Assembly (NCBI GenBank): GCA_934229275.1 | Contig: CAKQDN010000033.1 | Coordinates: 1-18,784 of the forward strand | DNA length: 18,784 nucleotides | From: an uncultured Clostridia bacterium | GTDB lineage: Bacteria; Bacillota; Clostridia; Christensenellales; Pumilibacteraceae | Direction: 5' to 3' | Shown here: positions 7,411 to 13,687 of the stretch, in pieces | How the letters are laid out: the number at the start of each line of letters is the position of its first letter | Position numbering within the stretch: position 1 is the first letter of the stretch | Position numbers and translations under genes: made by a program | Notes under the pieces: model-generated | What the model saw: the letters and a program-made list of their open reading frames with translations, nothing else | Told to the model about the DNA's origin: nothing | Databases searched by the model: none

Positions 7411-8790
7411 ATGAAAAGTTATTCCGATGCGCTGACAGGCGAAAAAGTTTACGAATACCGCTGTGACGACGACGGTTCGTTTTACGACGGTAAGGCAGGC
7501 AAAACGGACAAAAGCGTAAGGCGCATACTCAATCTCGAACGCGAGGGCGACGCTTTTTCGTGCAAGTTGAGCGTGAGCGCGGCGCCTTCGAAGTTTTCCG
7601 CTCTTACGCTCGACTATCCGTACTACTTTAAAAAGACGGATAAAACGGGCGCAGTACGAGAGTTCGTGTTCGGTATAAACGAGCAGAAAAAACTGACTTT
7701 TTACGAGTTCAGGTCGTCCGGCACGCTGATCGGAACCATGCCGGACGTGACTTTCGATGAGCCGCCCGTATTCTTGTCGTACAATTACGACGGCAGCGAC
7801 TATTTGCTCGTAAACGGCGGAGAAAGCGGATTTTACGTTTTCGACGACGATTTTACGAAAGCGGCGACCAATCCGCTCGTGACCAACATAGCCGTTTTCG
7901 ACGGCAAACTGTTCGCGTGTTCGAGCGACAATTATCCGAGAGTGAGATTTTCGTCCATGAGCAATCCCAAAAACTGGAGCGATTATTCTTCGCTTTACGT
8001 TTACAACGAATGCGGATTCGCCCGAGGACTGGCTCTTCTTAAAAACTATTTGTACGTTTTTCAGGAAAAGGGCGTGTCGAAAATTTCGCGCGCGGACAGC
8101 GATAATTATTCGGTGACCAAGATGTTCGAATGGGGCGAGAAAATCTATCCTCAAACCATCGGAGTTTCGGGAAGCGAAGCCTGGTATTTCACCAAAAGGG
8201 GACTGTATAGTTTCGACGGCTCGGAAAACCGCAATCGCGGCGAATTCCTCGGCGATATGTTCGTCGGGGGCGAGCAGTCGAGAATAATCGGTTTCAGGGG
8301 TAAGACCATAGTCGCGACCCGGCTTGATTTCCCGGAGGACGTGTATACGGAAACCGAGGAAAATTACTCGGGAAACAACGCGATAATCGTGTTCGGCGAC
8401 GGCAGTCCGAAAGTGTACTGCGGAATAAAAGTCAAGTCGTTTTTTCCGCTGTACGACGACGATGTTCTGGTCGTGGCGACAGCGGACGCAGGTATGAAAA
8501 CTCTGTCCGATTCGACGCCCGAAGAGCCTTTTAAGGGGCTTATCGAACTGAACGAGAGCGATTTCGGAACGCTGCGATTCAAATGCGTCAAAAGCGTGGT
8601 GTTTTCCCATTCGGGAGAGGTCGAAGCCGTGTTTTTCGCGGACGGAAAGAAAATAACGCGCCGCTATTCCCGGGGCAAAAAAGACAGACGGATAAATCTC
8701 TGCGTCGCGTGCAAGCGGTTTTCGGCGCGTTTTATCGCGTACGGAGGAAAGATTTCTTCCCCTACGATATATTATTCGGAGGAGATTTAA
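7411..8790 (+). CDS. Beta-propeller DNA-stabilisation / tail-hub candidate
   Basis: The product is 459 residues of recurring beta strands with blade-like repeats: DVTFDEPPVFLSYNYDGSDY, TNIAVFDGKLFACSSDN with PRVRFSSMSNPKNWSDYSS, ARGLALLKNYLYVFQEKGV, and QTIGVSGSEAWYFTKRGLYS. The RVRFSSMSNPKNW segment (about 174-186) resembles the propeller strand motif seen in phage packaged-DNA stabilisation and tail-hub proteins. By analogy with P22 gp10 it would plug or extend the portal after DNA packaging. It is the last structural gene. No needle, ejection protein, fibre or spike follows, so a complete tail is not encoded here. It has a GGAAGGGGGAAAA ribosome site and an 18-base gap from the previous gene. 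Confidence 0.65.
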   Translation: MKSYSDALTGEKVYEYRCDDDGSFYDGKAGKTDKSVRRILNLEREGDAFSCKLSVSAAPSKFSALTLDYPYYFKKTDKTGAVREFVFGINEQKKLTFYEFRSSGTLIGTMPDVTFDEPPVFLSYNYDGSDYLLVNGGESGFYVFDDDFTKAATNPLVTNIAVFDGKLFACSSDNYPRVRFSSMSNPKNWSDYSSLYVYNECGFARGLALLKNYLYVFQEKGVSKISRADSDNYSVTKMFEWGEKIYPQTIGVSGSEAWYFTKRGLYSFDGSENRNRGEFLGDMFVGGEQSRIIGFRGKTIVATRLDFPEDVYTETEENYSGNNAIIVFGDGSPKVYCGIKVKSFFPLYDDDVLVVATADAGMKTLSDSTPEEPFKGLIELNESDFGTLRFKCVKSVVFSHSGEVEAVFFADGKKITRRYSRGKKDRRINLCVACKRFSARFIAYGGKISSPTIYYSEEI

Positions 8791-8791
8791 C

Positions 8792-9076
8792 ATGTGGGAA
8801 GAAGTTATGCGCATTGCCGTGTCCAACGGTATTTTCGCCGTTTTGTTCTGTTCGCTGCTCATCTACGAACTGAAAATCACCGGCAAGCGCGAAAGTAAAT
8901 ATCAATCGGTAATCGAAGGGCTGACAAAGTCGCTTTCCGCTCTCAAACAGGTGCAGAGCGACGTCAAAGACGTGGAGAACGTTTTGCGCGACGTTGCCGC
9001 TTCCGTGGGAGTGAGAGAAGAAAAGTATGAGTGTGATAAAAAGATTGAAGGCGTTAAGTGCGAGAAGGAAGCGTGA
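8792..9076 (+). CDS. BhlA/UviB-type holin-like protein
   Basis: The product is 94 residues: a short N-terminus, one hydrophobic span at about 8-25 (AVSNGIFAVLFCSLLIYEL), then TGKRESKYQSVIEGLTKSLSALKQVQSDVKDVE, a charged amphipathic helix. The GIFAVLFCSLL span followed directly by a KRESKYQ-type motif is typical of the BhlA/UviB family of small bacteriocin and prophage holins. It would assemble in the cytoplasmic membrane to release a lysin or the particle. There is a strong GGAGGAG ribosome site one base after the previous stop. No endolysin gene accompanies it. Confidence 0.75.
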   Translation: MWEEVMRIAVSNGIFAVLFCSLLIYELKITGKRESKYQSVIEGLTKSLSALKQVQSDVKDVENVLRDVAASVGVREEKYECDKKIEGVKCEKEA

Positions 9077-9155
9077 GGCGTTCTTTCTGGCTCGGGAAGC
9101 CGTAAAGGAGGTTTGCGATGAAAGAAAAAATGTTGAAGAAAATAAAAAGCGTTAA
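9027..9155 (+). CDS. Possible 42-residue overlapping ORF between the two holins
   Basis: An ATG-started frame of 42 codons (MSVIKRLKALSARRKREAFF, then LAREAVKEVCDERKNVEENK and KR) overlaps the 3' end of the BhlA-like gene by 50 bases and the 5' end of the next holin-like gene by 38 bases. It fills the only gap between them. A GAGAGAAG stretch precedes the ATG at suitable distance. The product is basic and helical with no membrane span. The operon is otherwise gapless and uses overlaps, which favours it, but the short length makes chance likely. Confidence 0.25.
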   Translation: MSVIKRLKALSARRKREAFFLAREAVKEVCDERKNVEENKKR

Positions 9156-9447
9156 GTTCTGGCTTAGTTTGTCCGGTGCGGTCGTAATCGTTTTGCAACT
9201 GTTCGGACTTAAGATTTCGGCTCCATACGTCAACGAGGTCGTAAGCGCGATTTGTTCGGTGTTCGTTATTCTCGGCATCATGGTGCCGGATAATCAGCCG
9301 GGCGAAGAGGAAAATCCGGAAGACGAAGGTTCGGACAAAAAGTCGGAAGACGAAGAAAAGTCGGGCGACGAAAAAGACGAGGTCGATCAAGCGGAAAACG
9401 TCCCGGAAGAAGAAGTTAACGGCTCGGGCGCGGAAGAAAAGAAATAA
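9118..9447 (+). CDS. Phi-LC3-like holin with acidic tail
   Basis: The product is 109 residues. A basic N-terminus (KEKMLKKIKSVKFW) leads into two hydrophobic spans at about 14-31 (LSLSGAVVIVLQLFGL) and 38-56 (VVSAICSVFVILGIMV), then VPDNQPG, then a roughly 50-residue extremely acidic tail of E/D/K runs. The K-FWLxL start, the two spans and LGIMVPDNQPG match the layout of phi-LC3-type holins (LGIxxDPTTxG). The long acidic tail is unusual for the family and could interact with a partner or tune lysis timing. It has a strong AAAGGAGG ribosome site. It is the last gene of the operon, followed by a terminator. Confidence 0.75.
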   Translation: MKEKMLKKIKSVKFWLSLSGAVVIVLQLFGLKISAPYVNEVVSAICSVFVILGIMVPDNQPGEEENPEDEGSDKKSEDEEKSGDEKDEVDQAENVPEEEVNGSGAEEKK

Positions 9448-9467
9448 TTTTTCTTTTGCGCGCTCAG

Positions 9468-9521
9468 AGAACGACAAAGGGGCGGAGCCGAGCGCGTTCC
9501 GCCCCGATAAATTGTTCTTTT
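9468..9521 (+). terminator. Terminator closing the phage-like operon
   Basis: GGGGCGGA (9479-9486) pairs with TCCGCCCC (9498-9505), with an outer AGAAC/GTTCT extension (9468-9472 with 9514-9518) and a T-rich run CTTTTAAT after it. It separates the cassette from the groES promoter 36 bases downstream. Confidence 0.7.
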
Positions 9522-9556
9522 AATAGAAAAAAATTGGAAAATTTTTGAAAAAGTAC

Positions 9557-9585
9557 TTGACAAACCGAAAGTTTAGTATTATAAT
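9557..9585 (+). promoter_or_regulatory. Consensus sigma-A promoter of groES-groEL
   Basis: A perfect TTGACA (9557-9562), a 17-base spacer and a perfect TATAAT (9580-9585). Transcription should begin near 9592, giving a leader of about 180 bases before groES. The strength suits a highly expressed chaperonin. Confidence 0.9.
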
Positions 9586-9591
9586 ACGGTT

Positions 9592-9611
9592 GAAAGTCAA
9601 AGAAAGTCAAA
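9592..9611 (+). promoter_or_regulatory. Direct repeat at the groESL transcription start
   Basis: Two exact, abutting copies of GAAAGTCAAA (9592-9601 and 9602-9611) sit at the predicted start site. No CIRCE element (TTAGCACTC-N9-GAGTGCTAA) is present anywhere in the leader, so this direct repeat is the best visible operator candidate. That role is inferred only from position. Confidence 0.4.
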
Positions 9612-9694
9612 GATTTTCGATGCGGACATTAACGTAAAAGTTCATAGGACTAATCGGATAGGTTCGCAAAAAGGAAAAAAATTGAAATAATTTG

Positions 9695-9741
9695 GCGAAT
9701 CGCTTGCAAAATATCGCAAGATATAATACAATCGTAGCGAT
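9695..9741 (+). promoter_or_regulatory. Nested short palindromes and orphan -10 in the groES leader
   Basis: GCGAATCGC (9695-9703), CTTGC-N8-GCAAG (9703-9720) and ATCG-TAG-CGAT (9731-9741) cluster around a TATAAT at 9722-9727 that has no well-spaced -35. This may be a regulator site or a second, activator-dependent promoter, or simply leader RNA structure. Confidence 0.3.
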
Positions 9742-9772
9742 AAACTAAAAATCATTCGGAGGTAAAGTAAAT

Positions 9773-10057
9773 ATGAAAATTACACCGCTTTTCGATAGGG
9801 TAGTAATAGAGCCGGTAGACGCCGAGGAAAAAACCAAAAGCGGCATCGTGCTTCTTGCCAAAGATCAGGAGAAGCCGCAGATGGCAAAGATAATCGCGGT
9901 CGGACCCGGAGGAATCATCGACGGCAAAGACATCAAGATGCAGGTTAAAGTAGGCGATAAGGTGCTTTATTCCAAGTACGCCGGCAGCGAGTTCAAACTC
10001 GACGGCAAAGAAGTGACCATTCTCCGTCAGAGCGATATTCTGGCGATTGTTGAATAA
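9773..10057 (+). CDS. groES: Co-chaperonin GroES
   Basis: The product is 94 residues, the normal length. It begins MKITPLFDRVVIEPVDAEEK and contains TKSGIVLLAKDQEKPQMAKI, where the mobile loop that contacts GroEL lies (about 17-33), then VGPGG, VGDKVLYSKYAGSEFKLDG and the C-terminal ILRQSDILAIVE. GroES forms the heptameric lid of the GroEL folding chamber in the cytoplasm. A GGAGG site lies ten bases before the ATG. It is transcribed from the consensus promoter upstream and is followed 17 bases later by groEL. Confidence 0.97.
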   Translation: MKITPLFDRVVIEPVDAEEKTKSGIVLLAKDQEKPQMAKIIAVGPGGIIDGKDIKMQVKVGDKVLYSKYAGSEFKLDGKEVTILRQSDILAIVE

Positions 10058-10074
10058 CGGGAGGCAAAAATATT

Positions 10075-11712
10075 ATGGCTAAACAGATCAAAACGGGCGA
10101 AGAAGCGAGAAAGGCTCTCGAAGCGGGCGTAAATACGCTTGCCAATACCGTAAAAATTACTTTGGGACCCAAGGGCAGAAACGTCGTGCTCGACAAGAAA
10201 TACGGCGCTCCGCTCATCACCAACGACGGCGTGACCATCGCGAAAGAAATCGAACTTAAAGATCCTTTCGAAAACATGGGCGCGCAACTGGTTAAAGAGG
10301 TTTCCACCAAGACCAACGACGTTGCCGGCGACGGCACCACCACCGCGTGCGTGCTGGCTCAGGCTATCATCCACGAAGGTCTTAAAAACATCGCTGCCGG
10401 CGCTAATCCCATGATCGTCAAAAAGGGTATCGCTGCCGCTACTAGCGTTGCGGTCGAACATCTTAAATCCATCAGCAAAGTCGTTGACGGAAAAGTCGCT
10501 ATTCAGCAGGTCGCAAGCAACTCCGCAGGCGACACCACGGTCGGCGAACTCATTGCCGAAGCCATGGAAAAAGTGGGCAAAGACGGCGTTATCACCATCG
10601 AAGAGTCCAAAACCATGGAAACTAATCTTTCGGTCGTCGAAGGTATGCAGTTCGACAGAGGCTACGCTTCCGCTTACATGGTGACCAACACCGAGAAAAT
10701 GGAAGCCGTACTCGATAATCCGCTTATCCTTATCACCGACAGAAAGATCAGCAATATTCAGGAAATTCTGCCCGTTCTCGAACAGATCGTCAACAACGGC
10801 GCGAAGTTGCTTATCATCGCGGACGATATCGAAAGCGAAGCGCTTGCGACGCTGGTCGTGAACAAACTGCGCGGAACGTTCAGTGTGGTTGCCGTAAAAG
10901 CGCCCGGATTCGGCGACAGAAGAAAGGAAATGCTCAAAGACATCGCAACGCTTACCGGCGGTACGGTCGTAAGCGAGGAAATGGGTATCGAATTCAAGGA
11001 CGTCACTCTCGATATGCTCGGCAGAGCAAAGCAGGTTAAGGTCGATAAGGACAACACCACTATCGTCGAGGGCTGCGGAAATTCCGAAGAAATCAAGGAC
11101 AGAATCAAGGCTATCCGCGCGCAGATGGAAGTCACCACTTCCGACTACGACAAGGAAAAACTTGCCGAACGTCTCGCTAAACTCGCCGGCGGAGTTGCCG
11201 TAATCAACGTCGGCGCCGCTACCGAAGTCGAAATGAAGGAAAAGAAACTGCGTATCGAGGACGCTCTGGCGGCTACCCGTGCGGCTGTGGAAGAAGGTAT
11301 CGTTCCCGGCGGCGGAGTCGCTCTGCTTACCGCTATCCCCGAAATCAAGAAACTTATCGCTACTCTCGAAGGCGACGAAAAGACCGGTGCGGTCATCGTT
11401 ATGCGCGCTCTCGAAGAACCTATGCGCCAGATTGCCGCTAACGCAGGCATCGACGGCGGCGTGGTCATCAACAATATCGTAAACCACGTCGGCGACGCCG
11501 GCTACGGTTACGACGCGCTCAACAACGAGTACTGCGACGTGTCCGCTCGCGGCATCATCGATCCTACCAAGGTCACGAGATCCGCGCTCCAGAACGCCGC
11601 TTCGGTTGCCGCAACGCTGCTCACCACCGAAAGCGTGGTTGCCGATATTCCCGAAAAGGAACCCGCGGCTCCCGCAGATCCCTCGATGGGCAGTATGGGC
11701 GGAATGTATTGA
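10075..11712 (+). CDS. groEL: Chaperonin GroEL
   Basis: The product is 545 residues, full length. It carries the ATP-binding LGPKGRNVVLD (about 30-40), the NDGVTIAKEI segment, and GDGTTTA (85-91) with the catalytic Asp at 86. Later come the apical-domain APGFGDRRKEML, the hinge/ATP region GGVAVINVGAATEVEMKEKK, VEEGIVPGGGVAL and DPTKVTRSALQNAASVA, and the Gly/Met tail ending GSMGGMY. It is the ATP-driven tetradecameric folding chamber. A GGGAGG site precedes the ATG. It shares a two-gene operon with groES and ends at a strong terminator. Several phage coat proteins are known GroEL clients, which makes the upstream capsid operon an interesting neighbour, but the two units have separate transcription signals. 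Confidence 0.98.
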   Translation: MAKQIKTGEEARKALEAGVNTLANTVKITLGPKGRNVVLDKKYGAPLITNDGVTIAKEIELKDPFENMGAQLVKEVSTKTNDVAGDGTTTACVLAQAIIHEGLKNIAAGANPMIVKKGIAAATSVAVEHLKSISKVVDGKVAIQQVASNSAGDTTVGELIAEAMEKVGKDGVITIEESKTMETNLSVVEGMQFDRGYASAYMVTNTEKMEAVLDNPLILITDRKISNIQEILPVLEQIVNNGAKLLIIADDIESEALATLVVNKLRGTFSVVAVKAPGFGDRRKEMLKDIATLTGGTVVSEEMGIEFKDVTLDMLGRAKQVKVDKDNTTIVEGCGNSEEIKDRIKAIRAQMEVTTSDYDKEKLAERLAKLAGGVAVINVGAATEVEMKEKKLRIEDALAATRAAVEEGIVPGGGVALLTAIPEIKKLIATLEGDEKTGAVIVMRALEEPMRQIAANAGIDGGVVINNIVNHVGDAGYGYDALNNEYCDVSARGIIDPTKVTRSALQNAASVAATLLTTESVVADIPEKEPAAPADPSMGSMGGMY

Positions 11713-11744
11713 TTTAGTTTTTTTCGCATCGAAAGAACAATTTG

Positions 11745-11789
11745 CCTTGTCGGAAAGGTCGAAAGATTTTTTCCGGCAAGGTTTTTTTT
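11745..11789 (+). terminator. Intrinsic terminator of groESL
   Basis: CCTTGTCGGAAA (11745-11756) pairs with TTTCCGGCAAGG (11770-11781), 12 pairs with one G-U, followed by eight T residues. It lies 33 bases past the groEL stop. Confidence 0.93.
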
Positions 11790-11794
11790 GTTTA

Positions 11795-11938
11795 TAGAGG
11801 AGAGTGTGAGGAGTGTGGAGAGTGGAGTTGGGGTGTGTGAAGAGTGGCGAGTGTGAGGAACGATGGGAGCGGAGTTTGGAGTGGGGGAATGGTGGAGAGT
11901 TGAGGGGAGCAGTTTGGAGTGTTGAGAGTGGAGCGGGG
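11795..11938 (+). repeat. Cytosine-poor GGAGTGTGGAGAG-type degenerate repeat
   Basis: About 144 bases composed of irregular copies of units such as GGAGTGTGGAGAGTGGAG, with only about five cytosines on the plus strand. It has no plausible gene. It sits between the groEL terminator and the palindromic element. The strand asymmetry is extreme compared with its surroundings. Confidence 0.6.
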
Positions 11939-12000
11939 TTTTAAAATTACCCTCTCCATCGGCTGGCGCCGCCACCTCTCCCGAAGGGCGAGGCTTTAAA
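11939..12000 (+). repeat. Palindromic intergenic element
   Basis: A block bounded by TTTTAAAA and CTTTAAAAG contains ACCCTCTCC, a GGC-rich palindrome (GGCTGGCGCCGCC) and a hairpin CTCTCCCGAAGGGCGAG. It resembles, from memory only, GC-rich palindromic repeats scattered through gut Clostridia genomes (CCTCTCCC...GGGAGAGG type). No coding frame is present. Confidence 0.45.
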
Positions 12001-12025
12001 AGAGTGTTCTCTCAAACATCTCCCG

Positions 12026-12065
12026 ATTTAAAAGTTTTTTGCATATTTTTTTACAAAAAAGTGCG
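12026..12065 (+). repeat. Dispersed intergenic repeat, partial copy C
   Basis: TTTAAAAGTTTTTTGCAT, a T-run and ACAAAAAAGTGCGG match the right-hand part of copies A and B, but the terminal stem is broken (CAT facing GTG), so this copy looks degenerate. It lies about 65 bases upstream of full copy B. Confidence 0.55.
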
Positions 12066-12090
12066 GCGGACAGACAAAGGACGCCTGTTG

Positions 12091-12173
12091 CTACAATAAG
12101 AAGTCAATAGTGCGTTTACTGAATTCACCTGACTTAAAAGTTTTTTGTCTTACTTTTTTACAAAAAAGTAAGG
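12091..12173 (+). repeat. Dispersed intergenic repeat, copy B
   Basis: This 83-base block corresponds to copy A at 21-101. Its terminal hairpin is CTTACTTTTTT (12149-12159) facing AAAAAAGTAAG (12162-12172). Compared with copy A, the stem carries a base-pair-preserving change (C-G in A versus T-A in B near the stem base), so structure rather than sequence seems conserved. The repeat ends seven bases before the -35 of the GH30 promoter. Confidence 0.75.
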
Positions 12174-12179
12174 AAACGA

Positions 12180-12208
12180 TTGCATTAAAAAGCGGCGTGT
12201 GGTACAAT
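12180..12208 (+). promoter_or_regulatory. Promoter of the GH30 gene
   Basis: TTGCAT (12180-12185), a 17-base spacer, TACAAT (12203-12208). Predicted start near 12215, giving a short leader to the ATG at 12247. Confidence 0.75.
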
Positions 12209-12246
12209 AGAGAAAACGTCAAAACGAACGAATCAAGGAGAAAGTT

Positions 12247-13617
12247 ATGAAGTGTCGTAAGTTTATAACCGAGCGGAAAAGCGACAAAAAACTGTTTTTC
12301 GAGGGCGCGACCGATGCTCGCGAATTCACGGACGCTATACCGCCGCGCGACCAGGTCGGCTACCACCCGGGTGACGTCGAGGGCGATATGATTCAACTGT
12401 ATCCCTCGGTGCGCTATCAGAAATGGCAGGGCTTCGGCGGCGCGTTTACGCAGTCGTCTGCAGTCGCTCTGCAAAAAATGAGCAAGGAAAATCAAGAAAA
12501 ATTTATAAAAGCGTACTTTTCGGGCAGCGGAATACGCTATAACTACGGCAGAATGCACATCGGCAGTTGCGACTTTTGCGACAGGGACTACACTTACGTC
12601 GAAGAGGGCGACGAAACGCTCGGCACGTTTTCGCTCGACTGCGAAGAAAGCGACGTTCTGCCGCTCGTTAAAGCCGCTCTTGCCGAAAACGAGAACATAA
12701 CGCTGTTCGCTTCTTCCTGGAGCGCGCCTGCGTTCATGAAGGATAATTTAAGTCGCGTGGGCGGTCGGCTCGAAAAGCGGTACTACTCGCTGTGGGAGAA
12801 GTACGTCCGCAAATATATCGAGGGCTATCGCGCTCTCGGCGTCAATATAACTGCCGTGACGGTGCAGAACGAGCCGCGCCACGAGCAGACGTGGGAGTCG
12901 AGCGTTTTTACGAAAGAGGAAGAACTCGATCTTGCGAAAAACTATCTTGCAGCGGAACTCAAACCGCTCGGCGTCAAGATTTACGCTTACGATCACTGCC
13001 GCGAGCGTGTGTTCGACAGGGCGACTTACGCTTTTACGAACTGCAAGGACATCGACGGAATCGCGTTCCATTGGTATTCGGGCGACTATTTCGACGAACT
13101 CAGAATGACGCGCGAAACCTTTCCCGATAAGGATATCGTGATGAGCGAAGGTTGCGTGGCTCTCAAAACTACGAACCCGAGCGAGGACGAGCAGTGGGCG
13201 GCTGCGGAGCGGTATGCACACGATATTTTCGGCGATATAAACGGTGGAGCAACCGCTTTCTGCGACTGGAATTTAACGCTCGACCAAAACAGAGGTCCCT
13301 CGCACTACCGCGACGGTAGACCCTGCTTTGCCGACGCTCCCGTCATATGCGATAACGAGAAGGGTGAAGTCGTGTTCCAGCCGTCCTTTTACGTTATCGG
13401 TCAATTTTCGAAATTTATCGAGGCGGGCGCGAGCGTTATTGGCTGCTCGAAGGCGTGGAGCGACGTCGACGTGTGCGCCGTTCAAAACCCGAACGGAGAA
13501 ATCGTCGTGGTCGCTCATAATAACGGAGAGGACAAGAAAGGACTTATAAGGCTCGGCGGCAAGTTGTTCGACATCGCGCTCGGCAAGGGCGAGTATGCTA
13601 CTTTCGTGATCGAATAA
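12247..13617 (+). CDS. Glycoside hydrolase family 30 (glucosylceramidase-like)
   Basis: The product is 456 residues with no signal peptide, so it is probably cytoplasmic. GH30 landmarks are the YQKWQGFGGAFTQSSA motif near 57-72, YNYGRMHIGSCDF at 98-110, and LFASSWSAPAFMKDN at 153-167. The TVQNEPRHEQTWES segment holds the acid/base E209, and DIVMSEGC holds the nucleophile E301. The (beta/alpha)8 barrel is followed by a C-terminal beta segment (about 380-456) ending in GKGEYATFVIE. Family members cleave beta-linked glucosyl, xylosyl or related residues, and the sequence does not fix the substrate. An AAGGAG site precedes the ATG. It is monocistronic, with its own promoter and terminator. Confidence 0.92.
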   Translation: MKCRKFITERKSDKKLFFEGATDAREFTDAIPPRDQVGYHPGDVEGDMIQLYPSVRYQKWQGFGGAFTQSSAVALQKMSKENQEKFIKAYFSGSGIRYNYGRMHIGSCDFCDRDYTYVEEGDETLGTFSLDCEESDVLPLVKAALAENENITLFASSWSAPAFMKDNLSRVGGRLEKRYYSLWEKYVRKYIEGYRALGVNITAVTVQNEPRHEQTWESSVFTKEEELDLAKNYLAAELKPLGVKIYAYDHCRERVFDRATYAFTNCKDIDGIAFHWYSGDYFDELRMTRETFPDKDIVMSEGCVALKTTNPSEDEQWAAAERYAHDIFGDINGGATAFCDWNLTLDQNRGPSHYRDGRPCFADAPVICDNEKGEVVFQPSFYVIGQFSKFIEAGASVIGCSKAWSDVDVCAVQNPNGEIVVVAHNNGEDKKGLIRLGGKLFDIALGKGEYATFVIE

Positions 13618-13627
13618 ACGTAAAAAA

Positions 13628-13686
13628 CTATATAAAACGGCGATCGTAGAGCAAATAAACGCTGCTGCGGTCGTCTTTTTATATAG
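13628..13686 (+). terminator. Terminator of the GH30 gene
   Basis: CTATATAAAA (13628-13637) pairs with TTTTATATAG (13677-13686), extended inward by a GC-containing arm with wobble pairs (GGCGATCGTAG facing CTGCGGTCGTC). A T-run lies within the 3' arm. The near-symmetric stem could work in both directions. It marks the boundary to the AT-richer region. Confidence 0.7.
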
Positions 13687-13687
13687 A

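Noticed and set aside
7195..8862. Long minus-strand frame (555 codons) opposite the propeller gene
   Set aside because: It is antisense to a well-supported operon gene with strong ribosome sites; arginine/valine-rich shadow content.
9704..9727. Second groES promoter TTGCAA/TATAAT
   Set aside because: The spacer is only 12 bases, too short for sigma-A; kept only as a possible regulatory cluster.
10027..11487. Long minus-strand open frame (486 codons) opposite groEL
   Set aside because: It is a mirror of groEL codon bias, with no ribosome site and low-complexity D/H/F-rich content; a shadow frame.
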